12,860 nt of DNA from CAZNPW01 sp964575185 (GTDB taxonomy: Bacteria; Pseudomonadota; Alphaproteobacteria; Rhodobacterales; Rhodobacteraceae): positions 1 to 12,860 of the forward strand of contig CAZNPW010000071.1 in NCBI GenBank assembly GCA_964575185.1. Reading direction: 5' to 3'. Position numbers and translations under genes: made by a program. Every line of letters starts with the position of its first letter. Positions within the stretch are counted from its first letter, which is position 1. Under the pieces are notes generated by a model. The model worked only from the letters and a program-made list of their open reading frames with translations. It made no database searches and had not been told where the DNA came from. Positions 5,813-12,860 of this stretch are shown piece after piece.

Positions 5813-7318
5813 CTACATCACCGCGCCGATCTGCCATGGCACGAACTCCGCCCCGCCGAAGCCGAGCTGTTCGGAGAAGGTCTTCTCGCCCGAGGCGACC
5901 GCCACGATTTTCGCAAGGATCTCGGCACCTTTCGCCTCGATGCTGATTCCCGATGAGAGGATGTCGCCGCAGTTGATGTCCATGTCCTCGGCCATCCGCG
6001 CATACATCTCGTCGTTGGTGGCAAGCTTGATGCAGGGGCTGGGCTTGTAGCCCGACACCGACCCCCGGCCGGTGGTGAAGACGATCATCGTGGCCCCGCT
6101 GGCGATCTGGCCGGTGACCGAGCAGGGGTCGTAGCCGGGGCTGTCCATGTAGACGAAGCCGGGCGTGGTGATGGGTTCGGCGAACTCGTAGACGGCGGAG
6201 AGGGGCGCGGTGCCGCCCTTGGCGACGGCGCCGAGCGACTTTTCCAGGATCGTCGTCAGCCCGCCCTTCTTGTTGCCGGGCGAGGGGTTGTTGTCCATCT
6301 CGCCGCCGTTGCGGGCGGTGTAGTCCTCCCACCAGGCGATGCGGTCGAGGAGTTTCCGTCCGACCGCCTCGCTGACGGCGCGGCGGGTCAGGAGGTGCTC
6401 GGCGCCGTAGATCTCGGGGGTTTCGGACAGGATCGTGGTGCCGCCCATGCGGACGAGAAGGTCCGAGGCCACGCCGAGCGCGGGGTTGGCGGTGATGCCG
6501 GAATAGCCGTCGGAGCCGCCGCATTGCAGGCCGATGACCAGCTTCGACACCGGCGCGGGGGCGCGGCGCTGTTCACGCATCGCATGAGCCATTTCGCGCA
6601 ACACGTTGATTGCGCGCTGGATCGTCGCCCGCGTGCCGCCTTCGCCCTGGATCGTCATGTAGCGGAAGTTCGCATCGGGCCGCAGCCGCCCCTGGCCGAC
6701 CAGGTCGGGCACCTGCATGACCTCGCAGCCGAGACCGACCAGGAGAATCCCCCCGAAGTTGGCGTTGCGCGCATAGCCCTTCAGCGTGCGCATCAGCGTG
6801 CGGTAGCCCTCGTTCGACCCCGACATGCCGCAGCCGGTGGCGTGGACGATGGGCACCACGCCGTCGATGCCGCTCGCCGCGATGACTGGATCGCTCTCGG
6901 CGGCTTCCGCGATGAAGCGGGCGACCGAGCCCGAGCAGTTCACCGAGGTGAGGATGCCGAGGTAGTTGCGCGTGCCCACCTGCCCGTCGGCGCGGTGGTA
7001 GCCCTGGAAGGTCAGGGGTGCGAGCGGCGGCAGGGGCACGGCGGCCGTCCCGATGGCGTAATCGGTCGAATGCGGGCCCATGCCGAGGTTGTGGGTATGC
7101 ACATGCGCCCCTGCCGCGATGCCTCCGGTCGCCTGGCCGATGGTCTGGCCGTAGCGGATCACGGCCTCGCCCGCCGCGATGGGGCGCAGCGCGACCTTGT
7201 GGCCGCGCGGCACGGGGGCCAGCGCCGCGACCCCCGGCGCGACCGCGGCCCCGGGCCGCAGGTCGGCCAGTGCGATGGCCACGTTGTCGGCGGCGTTGAG
7301 CCGGATCACCCCTTCCAT
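5813..7318 (-). CDS. UxaA/GarD family sugar-acid dehydratase
   Basis: This family dehydrates aldonic or aldaric acids such as D-altronate and D-galactarate to 2-keto-3-deoxy acids, using iron or another divalent metal. The 501 residues match full-length UxaA (SAF domain plus catalytic domain), not the split forms. The N-terminal SAF domain ends in HVHTHN (72-77), then come GTRNYLGILTSVNCSGSVA, HATGCGMSGSNEG, LVGLGCE, GLQCGGSDGYSGITANPALG, MDNNPSPGNKKGG and GYKPSPCIKLATN, all family hallmarks. The ATG at 7318 was chosen because GGAAGGG lies 6 bases upstream; an in-frame start at 7351 would lie upstream of the palindrome and has no such site. The gene is divergent from a GntR regulator and upstream of bioM. 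Motifs do not decide between altronate, galactarate or another sugar acid. It is cytoplasmic and probably controlled by the neighbouring regulator. Confidence 0.9.
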   Translation of the reverse strand: MEGVIRLNAADNVAIALADLRPGAAVAPGVAALAPVPRGHKVALRPIAAGEAVIRYGQTIGQATGGIAAGAHVHTHNLGMGPHSTDYAIGTAAVPLPPLAPLTFQGYHRADGQVGTRNYLGILTSVNCSGSVARFIAEAAESDPVIAASGIDGVVPIVHATGCGMSGSNEGYRTLMRTLKGYARNANFGGILLVGLGCEVMQVPDLVGQGRLRPDANFRYMTIQGEGGTRATIQRAINVLREMAHAMREQRRAPAPVSKLVIGLQCGGSDGYSGITANPALGVASDLLVRMGGTTILSETPEIYGAEHLLTRRAVSEAVGRKLLDRIAWWEDYTARNGGEMDNNPSPGNKKGGLTTILEKSLGAVAKGGTAPLSAVYEFAEPITTPGFVYMDSPGYDPCSVTGQIASGATMIVFTTGRGSVSGYKPSPCIKLATNDEMYARMAEDMDINCGDILSSGISIEAKGAEILAKIVAVASGEKTFSEQLGFGGAEFVPWQIGAVM

Positions 7319-7332
7319 CGCGGACCCTTCCG

Positions 7333-7350
7333 TGACTAACATGTCAGTCA
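7333..7350. promoter_or_regulatory. 18-bp palindrome, candidate GntR operator
   Basis: TGACTAACATGTCAGTCA is an inverted repeat in which 8 of 9 base pairs match (half-sites TGACT / AGTCA, core ACATGT). It lies in the 71-base divergent gap between the dehydratase and the FCD-type GntR gene, in the only AT-richer patch there. It sits 14 bases upstream of the dehydratase start codon and 39 bases before the regulator start. FadR/FCD-type GntR proteins bind short palindromes as dimers, so it is the natural operator for the adjacent regulator and could control both directions. No -10/-35 boxes are convincing nearby. Confidence 0.65.
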
Positions 7351-7389
7351 TGCTACACGCGGCCGCAAACCCGCCACAAGCCCCCCCGA

Positions 7390-8064
7390 ATGCCGCCGCT
7401 GCCGCCGGGCGGCACGCTGGGCCAGCGGGTCTACCTGACGCTGCGCGAGGCGATCCTGTCGCTCGCGTTGCCGCCCGGGGCGATGCTGCGCAAGCCCGAG
7501 ATCTGCGCGTCCCTGGGGGTCAGCCGGTCGCCGGTGGCCGAGGCGCTGCTGCGGCTGCAGGGGGAGGGGCTGGTCGACATCCTGCCGCAGGCGGGCAGCT
7601 TCGTCGCGCGGCTGTCGATGGACGCGGTGCGCGAGGGCGCGTTCCTGCGCGAGGCGATCGAGGTCGCGGCCATCGCGCGGGTCGCCGTCACGGCGACGGC
7701 CGACCAGATCGCCGCGCTGGAGGAGAACCTCGACGCCCAGGCGGCGCGGGTCGGGTCGGGCGACACGGCGGGGTTCTATGCGCTGGACCGCGCGATGCAC
7801 GAGATGCTGCTGGGGTTGACGGGATTTCCGCGGCTGGCGCAGGTCAGCGACACGGCCTGGGTCCATGTCAACCGCGCGCGGCGGCTGATCCTGCCCGTGC
7901 CGGGGCGTGTCGCGGCGACGCTGGACGAACACCGCGCCATCGTCGCGGCGGTGGCGGCGCACGACCCTGCGGCGGCGCAGGCGGCGGTGCAGGGGCACCT
8001 GCGGCAGCTGCTGACCTATCTCGAACCGCTGGAACGCGACCGGCCGGAGCTGTTTTCCCGATGA
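7390..8064 (+). CDS. GntR family transcriptional regulator, FadR/FCD subfamily
   Basis: The 224-residue protein has an N-terminal winged helix (residues about 10-75; LREAILSLALPPGAMLRK, then the recognition region ICASLGVSRSPVAEALLRL and LPQAGSFVA) and a C-terminal FCD ligand domain. Asp133, His137, His181 and His203 (in DRAMH, DEHRAI and QGHLRQ) match the usual metal-binding set of FCD domains, which bind small carboxylates together with the metal. It most likely senses a sugar acid or breakdown product and represses the divergent dehydratase gene and its own operon at the palindrome 7333-7350. The ATG at 7390 fits the family N terminus but has no clear Shine-Dalgarno sequence; the upstream ATGs at 7341 and 7350 are in another frame. 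Its TGA overlaps the ATG of the isomerase-like gene (ATGA). Confidence 0.92.
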   Translation: MPPLPPGGTLGQRVYLTLREAILSLALPPGAMLRKPEICASLGVSRSPVAEALLRLQGEGLVDILPQAGSFVARLSMDAVREGAFLREAIEVAAIARVAVTATADQIAALEENLDAQAARVGSGDTAGFYALDRAMHEMLLGLTGFPRLAQVSDTAWVHVNRARRLILPVPGRVAATLDEHRAIVAAVAAHDPAAAQAAVQGHLRQLLTYLEPLERDRPELFSR

Positions 8065-9035
8065 TCCCCAACGCCCCGCGCTACGCCGCGCGCCTGAACG
8101 CCTTCCGCCGCAAGGGCGACACGGTGGCCGACATGGTCGCCCGCGCCGCCGCGGTGCCGGGGATCACGGCGGCCGACCTGAACTATCCCGACCACTTCGC
8201 GCAGCACGACCCGGCGGCGCTGGCGGGGGTGCTGGAGCGCCACGGGCTGGCGCTGAACGGGCTCGCGATGCGCTACTACACCGAAGCTGCGTTCCGGCTC
8301 GGTGCCTTCACCCACCCCGACGCAGGCGTGCGGCGGGCGGCGATCGACCTGACGAAGCGGGGCATCGACGCCTGCGCGGCGATGGGGGGGCGGGTGCTGA
8401 CGCTGTGGATGGGGCAGGACGGGTGGGATTACAGTTTCCAGGCCGATTACGCGCGGCTGTGGGAGGATACGGTCGCGGCCATCGCCGAGGTCGCGGATCA
8501 CGATCCGGGCGTTGACATCGCGGTCGAATACAAGCCGAACGAGCCCCGCGCCTTCGCGCTGATGCCCGACATGGGCACGACGCTGCTGGCGCTGCGCGAG
8601 GTCGGGCGGGCGAACACGGGCGTGACGCTCGACTTCGCGCATGTGCTTTATGCGGGCGAGATGCCGGCGCAGGCGGCGAGCCTTGCCGCGCGGCACGGCC
8701 GCATCCTGGGGGTGCACCTGAACGACGGCTACGGCCGCCGCGACGACGGGCTGATCGCGGGGGCGGTGCATCCGGTGCAGGCGGTGGAGCTGTTTCTGGA
8801 GCTGGCGCGGGCGGGGTATGGCGGCGTGATCTACTTCGACACCTTCCCCGACCACGGCGGCACCGATCCGGCGGCGGAGGCGGCGGCCAACGTCGCGCTG
8901 ACCGACCGGCTGCGGGCGGTGGCGGCGGGGCTGGCGGGCGACCCGGCGCTGTCCGAGGCCCGCGCGCGGCAGGATGCGGCGGCGGTGACGCGGATCGTCG
9001 CCCAAGCCCTTTATGGCGCACCGCTTTATGGCTGA
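8061..9035 (+). CDS. Sugar isomerase/epimerase-like TIM-barrel protein
   Basis: This 324-residue protein belongs to the xylose isomerase-like TIM-barrel superfamily, which holds sugar isomerases, epimerases and related metalloenzymes. Likely metal ligands are Glu156 in VEYKPNEPR, Asp191 in VTLDFAHVLYAG, His219 in GVHLNDGYGR and Asp260 in VIYFDTFPDH, each at the end of a barrel strand as expected. It is longer than hydroxypyruvate isomerase or tagatose epimerase (about 260-290) and shorter than rhamnose isomerase (about 420). I cannot name the substrate. The gene overlaps the regulator by four bases and the kinase by a few, so the three are one operon. An isomerase followed by a ribokinase-like kinase suggests conversion of an aldose to a ketose (or an epimer) and then phosphorylation, which is inference. 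Confidence 0.82.
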   Translation: MIPNAPRYAARLNAFRRKGDTVADMVARAAAVPGITAADLNYPDHFAQHDPAALAGVLERHGLALNGLAMRYYTEAAFRLGAFTHPDAGVRRAAIDLTKRGIDACAAMGGRVLTLWMGQDGWDYSFQADYARLWEDTVAAIAEVADHDPGVDIAVEYKPNEPRAFALMPDMGTTLLALREVGRANTGVTLDFAHVLYAGEMPAQAASLAARHGRILGVHLNDGYGRRDDGLIAGAVHPVQAVELFLELARAGYGGVIYFDTFPDHGGTDPAAEAAANVALTDRLRAVAAGLAGDPALSEARARQDAAAVTRIVAQALYGAPLYG

Positions 9036-9906
9036 GGTTCTGGTCGCGGGGTCGCTGCACCTCGACCTGCTGATCGCCGCCCCGCACCTGCCCGCGGTGG
9101 ACGAGACGGTGACGGGCGGTCCCTTGACCTATGCCTTCGGCGGCAAGGGTGGCAACCAGGCGGTCGCGGCGGCGCGGATGGGGGCGCGGGTGGCCTTTGC
9201 CGGGGCGGTGGGGACCGACGGGTTCGCGGCCGACCTGCTCGCCGGGCTCGAGGCCGCGGGCGTGGACCGGGGGCAGGTGCAGGTGGTGCCGGGGGCGTCG
9301 GGCATGAGCGTCGCGATCACCCTGCCCGGGGGCGAGTACGGGGCGGTGATCGTGTCGGGCGCGAACCTGGCGTTCGACGCGGCGCGCGTGGTCTTTCCGC
9401 AAGGCTGCCGGGTTCTGGTGCTGCAGAACGAGGTGCCCCATGCCGCCAACCTCGCGCTCGCCGCGCGGGCGCGGGCGGCGGGGATCATGGTCGTCTGGAA
9501 CGCGGCGCCGACGCGCGACGGCATCGTGCCTGCGGGCGTGACGGTGGTGAACCGGGGCGAGGCGGCGGCGCTCGTCGGTGCCGATGCGCCCGTCGCGATG
9601 GCCCGCGCGGTGGAGGCGCGGCTGGGCGGGCGGGCGGTGGTGACGCTGGGGGGCGAGGGGGTGGCGACGCGCGACGGGGTGGTCCCGGCGNNNNNNNNNN
9701 GCGCGGGCGACATGTTCACCGGCGCGCTGGCCGCGCGGCTGGCGGGCGGGGCGGGGCTGGGAGAGGCGATCGGCTTTGCGCAAGGGGCGGCGGCGCTGCA
9801 TGTGTCCTCGCCGGTCGGGCGGCGGGCGGACATCACGGCGGCGATGGTCCTTGCCGCGGCCCCCCCACCCCATCCCTCCCCCACGAGGGGGGAGGGAGGC
9901 GCCTGA
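9028..9906 (+). CDS. PfkB family carbohydrate kinase, ribokinase-like (contains assembly gap)
   Basis: The product resembles ribokinase and should phosphorylate a sugar with ATP. It starts AEVLVAGSLHLDLLI, followed by the PfkB signature 1 (GGKGGNQAVAAARMG, residues 38-52), LVLQNEVPHAANLALAARA, WNAAP, VNRGEAAAL, VTLGGEG and AGDMFTGAL, where Asp228 (as numbered through the gap) is the catalytic base. Ten N at 9691-9700 hide the start of signature 2 (normally DTTGAGD). Only four residues separate VPA from AGD, whereas about ten are usual, so real bases are probably missing. The ATG at 9028 fits the family start; the ATG at 9013 (five more residues) is an alternative, and neither has a clear Shine-Dalgarno site. 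Either start overlaps the isomerase gene. The last residues (PPPHPSPTRGEGGA) come from a hairpin repeat and are not part of the kinase fold. The true substrate is unknown. Confidence 0.85.
   Translation: MAEVLVAGSLHLDLLIAAPHLPAVDETVTGGPLTYAFGGKGGNQAVAAARMGARVAFAGAVGTDGFAADLLAGLEAAGVDRGQVQVVPGASGMSVAITLPGGEYGAVIVSGANLAFDAARVVFPQGCRVLVLQNEVPHAANLALAARARAAGIMVVWNAAPTRDGIVPAGVTVVNRGEAAALVGADAPVAMARAVEARLGGRAVVTLGGEGVATRDGVVPAXXXXAGDMFTGALAARLAGGAGLGEAIGFAQGAAALHVSSPVGRRADITAAMVLAAAPPPHPSPTRGEGGA
9691..9700. other. Assembly gap of ten N inside the kinase gene
   Basis: Ten undetermined bases replace the DNA that should encode the start of the second PfkB signature. The frame is continuous across the N run, but family spacing suggests about 18 more bases, so the length is likely a placeholder and not a measurement. 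The flanks are extremely GC-rich, which may explain the failure to close it. Confidence 0.9.
9861..9906. repeat. C/G-rich hairpin repeat overlapping the kinase 3' end
   Basis: A C-rich arm, TCCCTCCCCC (9873-9882), pairs with GGGGGAGGGA (9888-9897) around a 5-base loop, a 10-bp stem within the last codons of the kinase gene. There is no T tract after it. Elements of the form CCCCACCC..CCCTCCCC..GGGGAGGG, read as PHPSPTRGEG or similar, are familiar as dispersed repeats at bacterial gene ends. This one supplies the kinase's C-terminal tail and stop codon. It may act as a 3' mRNA stabiliser or weak terminator. Only one copy is in the window. Confidence 0.6.
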
Positions 9907-9951
9907 CGCCCGGCGCCTGCGTCGCGCGAAATGGGCTTGCGGCGAGGGCCA

Positions 9952-9964
9952 AGGTTTGAAACCT
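9952..9964. repeat. Perfect 13-bp palindrome before pntA
   Basis: AGGTTT (9952-9957) and AAACCT (9959-9964) form a perfect inverted repeat around one G. It lies 35 bases before the pntA start, in the only AT-rich patch of the 93-base gap between the kinase and pntA. It could be an operator for pntAB or part of a dispersed repeat continuous with the hairpin element just upstream. No regulator is known to me for this sequence, and no clear promoter boxes surround it. Confidence 0.45.
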
Positions 9965-9999
9965 CTTTGCGCGAGCGGACCAGCACGGGGGGACGGCCA

Positions 10000-11571
10000 G
10001 TGAAGATCGGCGCGCTGAGAGAGACCTTTCCGGGCGAGAACCGCGTCGCCATGACGCCCGAGTCGGCGCTGGCGATCCAGAAGCTGGGCCATGCCTGCCT
10101 GATCGCGGCGGGCGCGGGGGCGAAGGCCGGGTTCTCGGACGCGGCCTATGCCGCCGCGGGCGTGACCGTGCTGCCCGACGCCGCCGCGGTGCGGGCCGAG
10201 GCCGACGTGCTGGTGGCGGTGCGCGGGCCCGAGGCCGACGAGGCGCGGGCGCTGCGGCGCGGCCAGACGCTGATCAGCTTCTTCTGGCCCGCGCAGAACC
10301 CGGAGCTGCTCGAGATCGTGCGCGACCGGGGCGCGACCGTCATCGCGATGGACATGGTGCCGCGCATCAGCCGGGCGCAGAAGATGGACGCGCTGAGCTC
10401 GATGGCCAACATCGCGGGCTACCGCGCGGTGATCGAGGCGGGGGCGAACTTCGGCCGGTTCTTCACCGGCCAGGTGACCGCGGCGGGCAAGGTGCCGCCC
10501 GCGCGGGTGCTGGTGATCGGGGCGGGGGTCGCGGGGCTGGCGGCGATCGGCACGAGCGTCAGCCTGGGGGCGATCACGCTCGCCTTCGACGTGCGGCCCG
10601 AGGTCGCCGAGCAGATCGAGAGCATGGGCGCGGAGTTCGTGTTTTTGGAGTTCGAGGGCACGCAGGACGGGGCCGCGACCGGCGGCTATGCCGCGCCGTC
10701 GAGCCCCGAGTTCCGCGACAAGCAGCTCGCCAAGTTCCGCGAGCTCGCGCCGCAGGTCGACATCGTCATCACCACCGCGCTGATCCCGGGGCGGCCCGCG
10801 CCGAAGCTGTGGACGGCCGACATGGTGGCCGCGATGAAGCCCGGATCGGTCGTCGTGGACCTCGCGGCCGAACGCGGCGGCAACTGCGACCTGACCGTGC
10901 CCGACCAGAAGATCGTCAGCGACAACGGCGTGACGGTCGTGGGCTACACCGACTTCCCCAGCCGCATGGCGGCGCAGGCGAGCACGCTTTACGCCAACAA
11001 CATCCGCCACTTCCTGACCGACCTGACGCCGAAGAAGGACGGCGTGATCGTGCAGGACATGGAGGACGACGTGATCCGCGGCGCGACGGTCGCGCATGAC
11101 GGGGCCGTCACCTGGCCGCCGCCGCCGCCGAAGGTCGCGGCCATCGCGGCGGCGAAGCCGAAGGACAGGCCGCGCGAGCTGACCGCAGCCGAGAAGCGCG
11201 CGCTCGAGGCCGCGGCCTTCCGCACCGAGACGCGCAACCAGGCCGGGCTGATCGTCGGCGGCGGGGCCCTGGTGCTGCTGGCGGGGCTGGTCGCGCCGCC
11301 GAGCTTCATGGGGAACTTCATCGTCTTCGTGCTGGCGGTGTTCATCGGCTTTCAGGTGATCTGGAACGTCTCGCATTCCCTCCACACGCCGCTGATGGCG
11401 GTGACGAACGCGATCTCGTCGATCATCATTCTGGGCGCGCTGATGCAGATCGGGTCGGGCAGCGTGCTCGTGATCCTGCTTGCGGCGCTGGCCGTGTTCA
11501 TGGCCGGGATCAACATCTTCGGCGGCTTCCTGGTGACGCGCCGGATGCTCGCCATGTTCCAGAAGTCGTAG
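10000..11571 (+). CDS. pntA: NAD(P) transhydrogenase subunit alpha
   Basis: PntA is one half of the membrane proton-translocating transhydrogenase that transfers hydride from NADH to NADP+. The 523-residue product starts VKIGALRETFPGENRVAMTP, as in the family. It carries the NAD-binding domain I with GAGVAG (174-179), SLGAITLAFDVRPEV, TTALIPGRPAPKLWT, VVDLAAERGGNCDLTVP and GYTDFPSRMAAQASTLYANN. A Pro/Ala/Lys-rich linker (about 370-410) precedes four membrane segments (about 414-515), so it is the E. coli-type fused alpha subunit, not the split PntAA/PntAB form. GTG 10000 was chosen for this conserved start and the G-rich GGGGGGACGG (9987-9996) before it; the longer open frame from 9931 reads through repeat-like DNA. 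It is followed after 9 bases by pntB. Confidence 0.96.
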   Translation: MKIGALRETFPGENRVAMTPESALAIQKLGHACLIAAGAGAKAGFSDAAYAAAGVTVLPDAAAVRAEADVLVAVRGPEADEARALRRGQTLISFFWPAQNPELLEIVRDRGATVIAMDMVPRISRAQKMDALSSMANIAGYRAVIEAGANFGRFFTGQVTAAGKVPPARVLVIGAGVAGLAAIGTSVSLGAITLAFDVRPEVAEQIESMGAEFVFLEFEGTQDGAATGGYAAPSSPEFRDKQLAKFRELAPQVDIVITTALIPGRPAPKLWTADMVAAMKPGSVVVDLAAERGGNCDLTVPDQKIVSDNGVTVVGYTDFPSRMAAQASTLYANNIRHFLTDLTPKKDGVIVQDMEDDVIRGATVAHDGAVTWPPPPPKVAAIAAAKPKDRPRELTAAEKRALEAAAFRTETRNQAGLIVGGGALVLLAGLVAPPSFMGNFIVFVLAVFIGFQVIWNVSHSLHTPLMAVTNAISSIIILGALMQIGSGSVLVILLAALAVFMAGINIFGGFLVTRRMLAMFQKS

Positions 11572-11580
11572 GGGGCCGCG

Positions 11581-12860
11581 ATGGAATACGGGTTCACCGC
11601 CGCCGCCTACGTCGTGGCCACCATCCTGTTCATCCTGTCGCTCGGCGGGCTGTCGGGGCAGGAGAGCGCCAAGCGCGCCGTCTGGTACGGGATCGCGGGC
11701 ATGGCGCTGGCGGTCGTCGCCACGCTGGTCGGGCCGGGGCAGGGCAACTGGTGGCTGTCCGCGCTGATGGTGATCGGCGGCGGGGCGATCGGCTGGGTTG
11801 TCGCGCAGCGCGTCCAGATGACCGAGATGCCGCAGCTCGTGGCCGCGATGCACAGCCTGGTCGGGCTGGCGGCGGTGTTCATCGGCTTCAACGCCGAGAT
11901 CGAGATGGTCCGCGTCGCCGCGATGCAGGCGGCCGGGAACGCGACGGCGCTGGAGGCGCTGACGGGCTTTGCCGCGCGCGTGGCCGCAAAGGACGCGGCC
12001 GAGATCACCGTGCTGCAGGCCGAGGTCTTCCTGGGCGTCTTCATCGGCGCGGTGACCTTCACCGGATCGGTGGTGGCGTTCTTGAAGCTCGCGGGGTCGG
12101 TGACGGTCGGCGGCCGGACGGTCAGCGTGGACACCAAGGCGCGGCAGCTGCCCGGCGGGCATGCGCTCAACGCGGGCGCGGCGGTGCTGAGCCTGGTCCT
12201 GATGCTGGTCTACCTGAACGGCGGCGGGCCGCTGCCGCTGGTGCTGATGACCGCTCTCGCGTTCTTCATCGGCTATCACCTCATCATGGGCATCGGCGGG
12301 GCCGACATGCCCGTCGTCGTGTCGATGCTGAACAGCTACTCCGGCTGGGCGGCGGCGGCGATCGGGTTCTCGCTGGGCAACGACCTGCTGATCGTGGTGG
12401 GCGCTCTGGTCGGATCGTCGGGCGCGATCCTGTCCTACATCATGTGCAAGGCGATGAACCGCAGTTTCATCAGCGTCATCCTCGGCGGCTTCGGCAACAC
12501 CGCGGGCCCGGCGATGGCGATCGCGGGCGAGCAGGTCGCGATCGACGCCGACGGGGTGGCGGCGGCGCTGAACGACGCGGACAGCGTCATCATCGTGCCG
12601 GGCTACGGCATGGCGGTGGCACAGGCGCAGCAGAGCGTGTCGGAACTGACGCGGAAACTGCGCGCGGCGGGCAAGACGGTGCGCTTCGCGATCCACCCGG
12701 TCGCGGGGCGGCTGCCCGGCCACATGAACGTGCTGCTGGCCGAGGCGAAGGTGCCCTACGACATCGTGCTCGAGATGGACGAGATCAACGCGGACTTCCC
12801 CGAGACCGACGTGGCCATCGTGATCGGGTCGAACGACATCGTGAACCCGGCCGCGCAGGA
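11581..12860 (+). CDS. pntB: NAD(P) transhydrogenase subunit beta, 5' part
   Basis: PntB provides most of the membrane proton channel and the NADP(H)-binding domain III of the transhydrogenase. The frame is open from the ATG at 11581 to the window end, giving 426 codons of an expected 460-480. About eight to nine hydrophobic segments fill residues 1-310, including the polar-containing AAMHSLVGLAAVFIGFNAEIE and YHLIMGIGGADMPVVVSMLN. Domain III begins after about residue 320 with VIIVPGYGMAVAQAQ (Gly341 onward), HPVAGRLPGHMNVLLAEAKV and SNDIVNPAAQ (from 417), all NADP-contact motifs. The stop codon is beyond the window. It shares an operon with pntA (9-base gap holding GGGGG). Confidence 0.96.
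   Translation, partial: MEYGFTAAAYVVATILFILSLGGLSGQESAKRAVWYGIAGMALAVVATLVGPGQGNWWLSALMVIGGGAIGWVVAQRVQMTEMPQLVAAMHSLVGLAAVFIGFNAEIEMVRVAAMQAAGNATALEALTGFAARVAAKDAAEITVLQAEVFLGVFIGAVTFTGSVVAFLKLAGSVTVGGRTVSVDTKARQLPGGHALNAGAAVLSLVLMLVYLNGGGPLPLVLMTALAFFIGYHLIMGIGGADMPVVVSMLNSYSGWAAAAIGFSLGNDLLIVVGALVGSSGAILSYIMCKAMNRSFISVILGGFGNTAGPAMAIAGEQVAIDADGVAAALNDADSVIIVPGYGMAVAQAQQSVSELTRKLRAAGKTVRFAIHPVAGRLPGHMNVLLAEAKVPYDIVLEMDEINADFPETDVAIVIGSNDIVNPAAQ

Noticed and set aside
7341..7389. ATG codons at 7341 and 7350 as starts of the regulator
   Set aside because: They are in a different frame from the GntR protein; the frame they open encodes only low-complexity sequence before running into the isomerase frame.
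5780..7389. BioR operator (TTATNNATAA) for bioMNY
   Set aside because: No such AT-rich palindrome was found upstream of bioM or in the divergent region; the only palindrome there has a different sequence and suits the GntR protein.
8308..12723. A 1471-codon open frame on the minus strand
   Set aside because: It is Arg/His/Asp-rich low-complexity sequence lying antisense to the isomerase, kinase, pntA and pntB genes, all of which have clear family motifs. Such long shadow frames are normal at this GC content.
1..12860. Defence system, prophage or insertion sequence
   Set aside because: No transposase, integrase, nuclease, toxin-antitoxin or phage structural motif was seen in any supported gene, and base composition is even throughout.

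Overview
The window is very GC-rich, tightly packed bacterial DNA that looks like a member of the Rhodobacteraceae (Alphaproteobacteria). The reasons are the codon use (G or C in nearly all third positions), two-subunit pntA-pntB transhydrogenase genes, a complete bioM-bioN-bioY biotin transporter of the kind described in Rhodobacter, and a GC hairpin followed by a GATATTT-type sequence of a kind I recall from intergenic regions of this family. The genus cannot be read from the sequence alone. No rRNA, tRNA, CRISPR, insertion sequence or phage gene is visible.

Layout. (1) Positions 1-389 are the 3' end of an alanine-rich protein with an 11-residue tandem repeat, closed by a clear intrinsic terminator (416-451). 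(2) aroQ (517-954) overlaps an HpcH/HpaI-type aldolase gene (951-1718). (3) After a GC hairpin, an unusually short acyl-CoA synthetase-like gene (1801-2886) overlaps a thiolase-like gene (2883-3926) whose active site lacks two of the usual catalytic residues. (4) These converge with bioY, bioN and bioM on the minus strand. The two sets overlap tail to tail by 12 bases, and bioM follows a sugar-acid dehydratase gene (5813-7318) by only 33 bases. (5) A short divergent region (7319-7389) holds an 18-bp near-perfect palindrome. It separates the dehydratase from a plus-strand operon of a FadR/FCD-type GntR regulator, a TIM-barrel isomerase-like enzyme and a ribokinase-like PfkB kinase, with overlapping start and stop codons. 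(6) A hairpin repeat runs into the end of the kinase gene, followed by pntA and the first 426 codons of pntB.

How the genes fit together. The divergent dehydratase/regulator/isomerase/kinase set looks like a small catabolic module for a sugar or sugar acid, probably controlled by the GntR protein at the palindrome. An aldolase able to cleave 2-keto-3-deoxy acids lies about 4 kb away and could act downstream, but that link is only inference. The bioMNY genes make a complete ECF biotin importer. The ligase-thiolase pair beside them is the least explained part of the window and the best candidate for undescribed chemistry. PntAB provides proton-driven NADPH supply. A run of ten N inside the kinase gene marks an assembly gap that probably hides more than ten bases.
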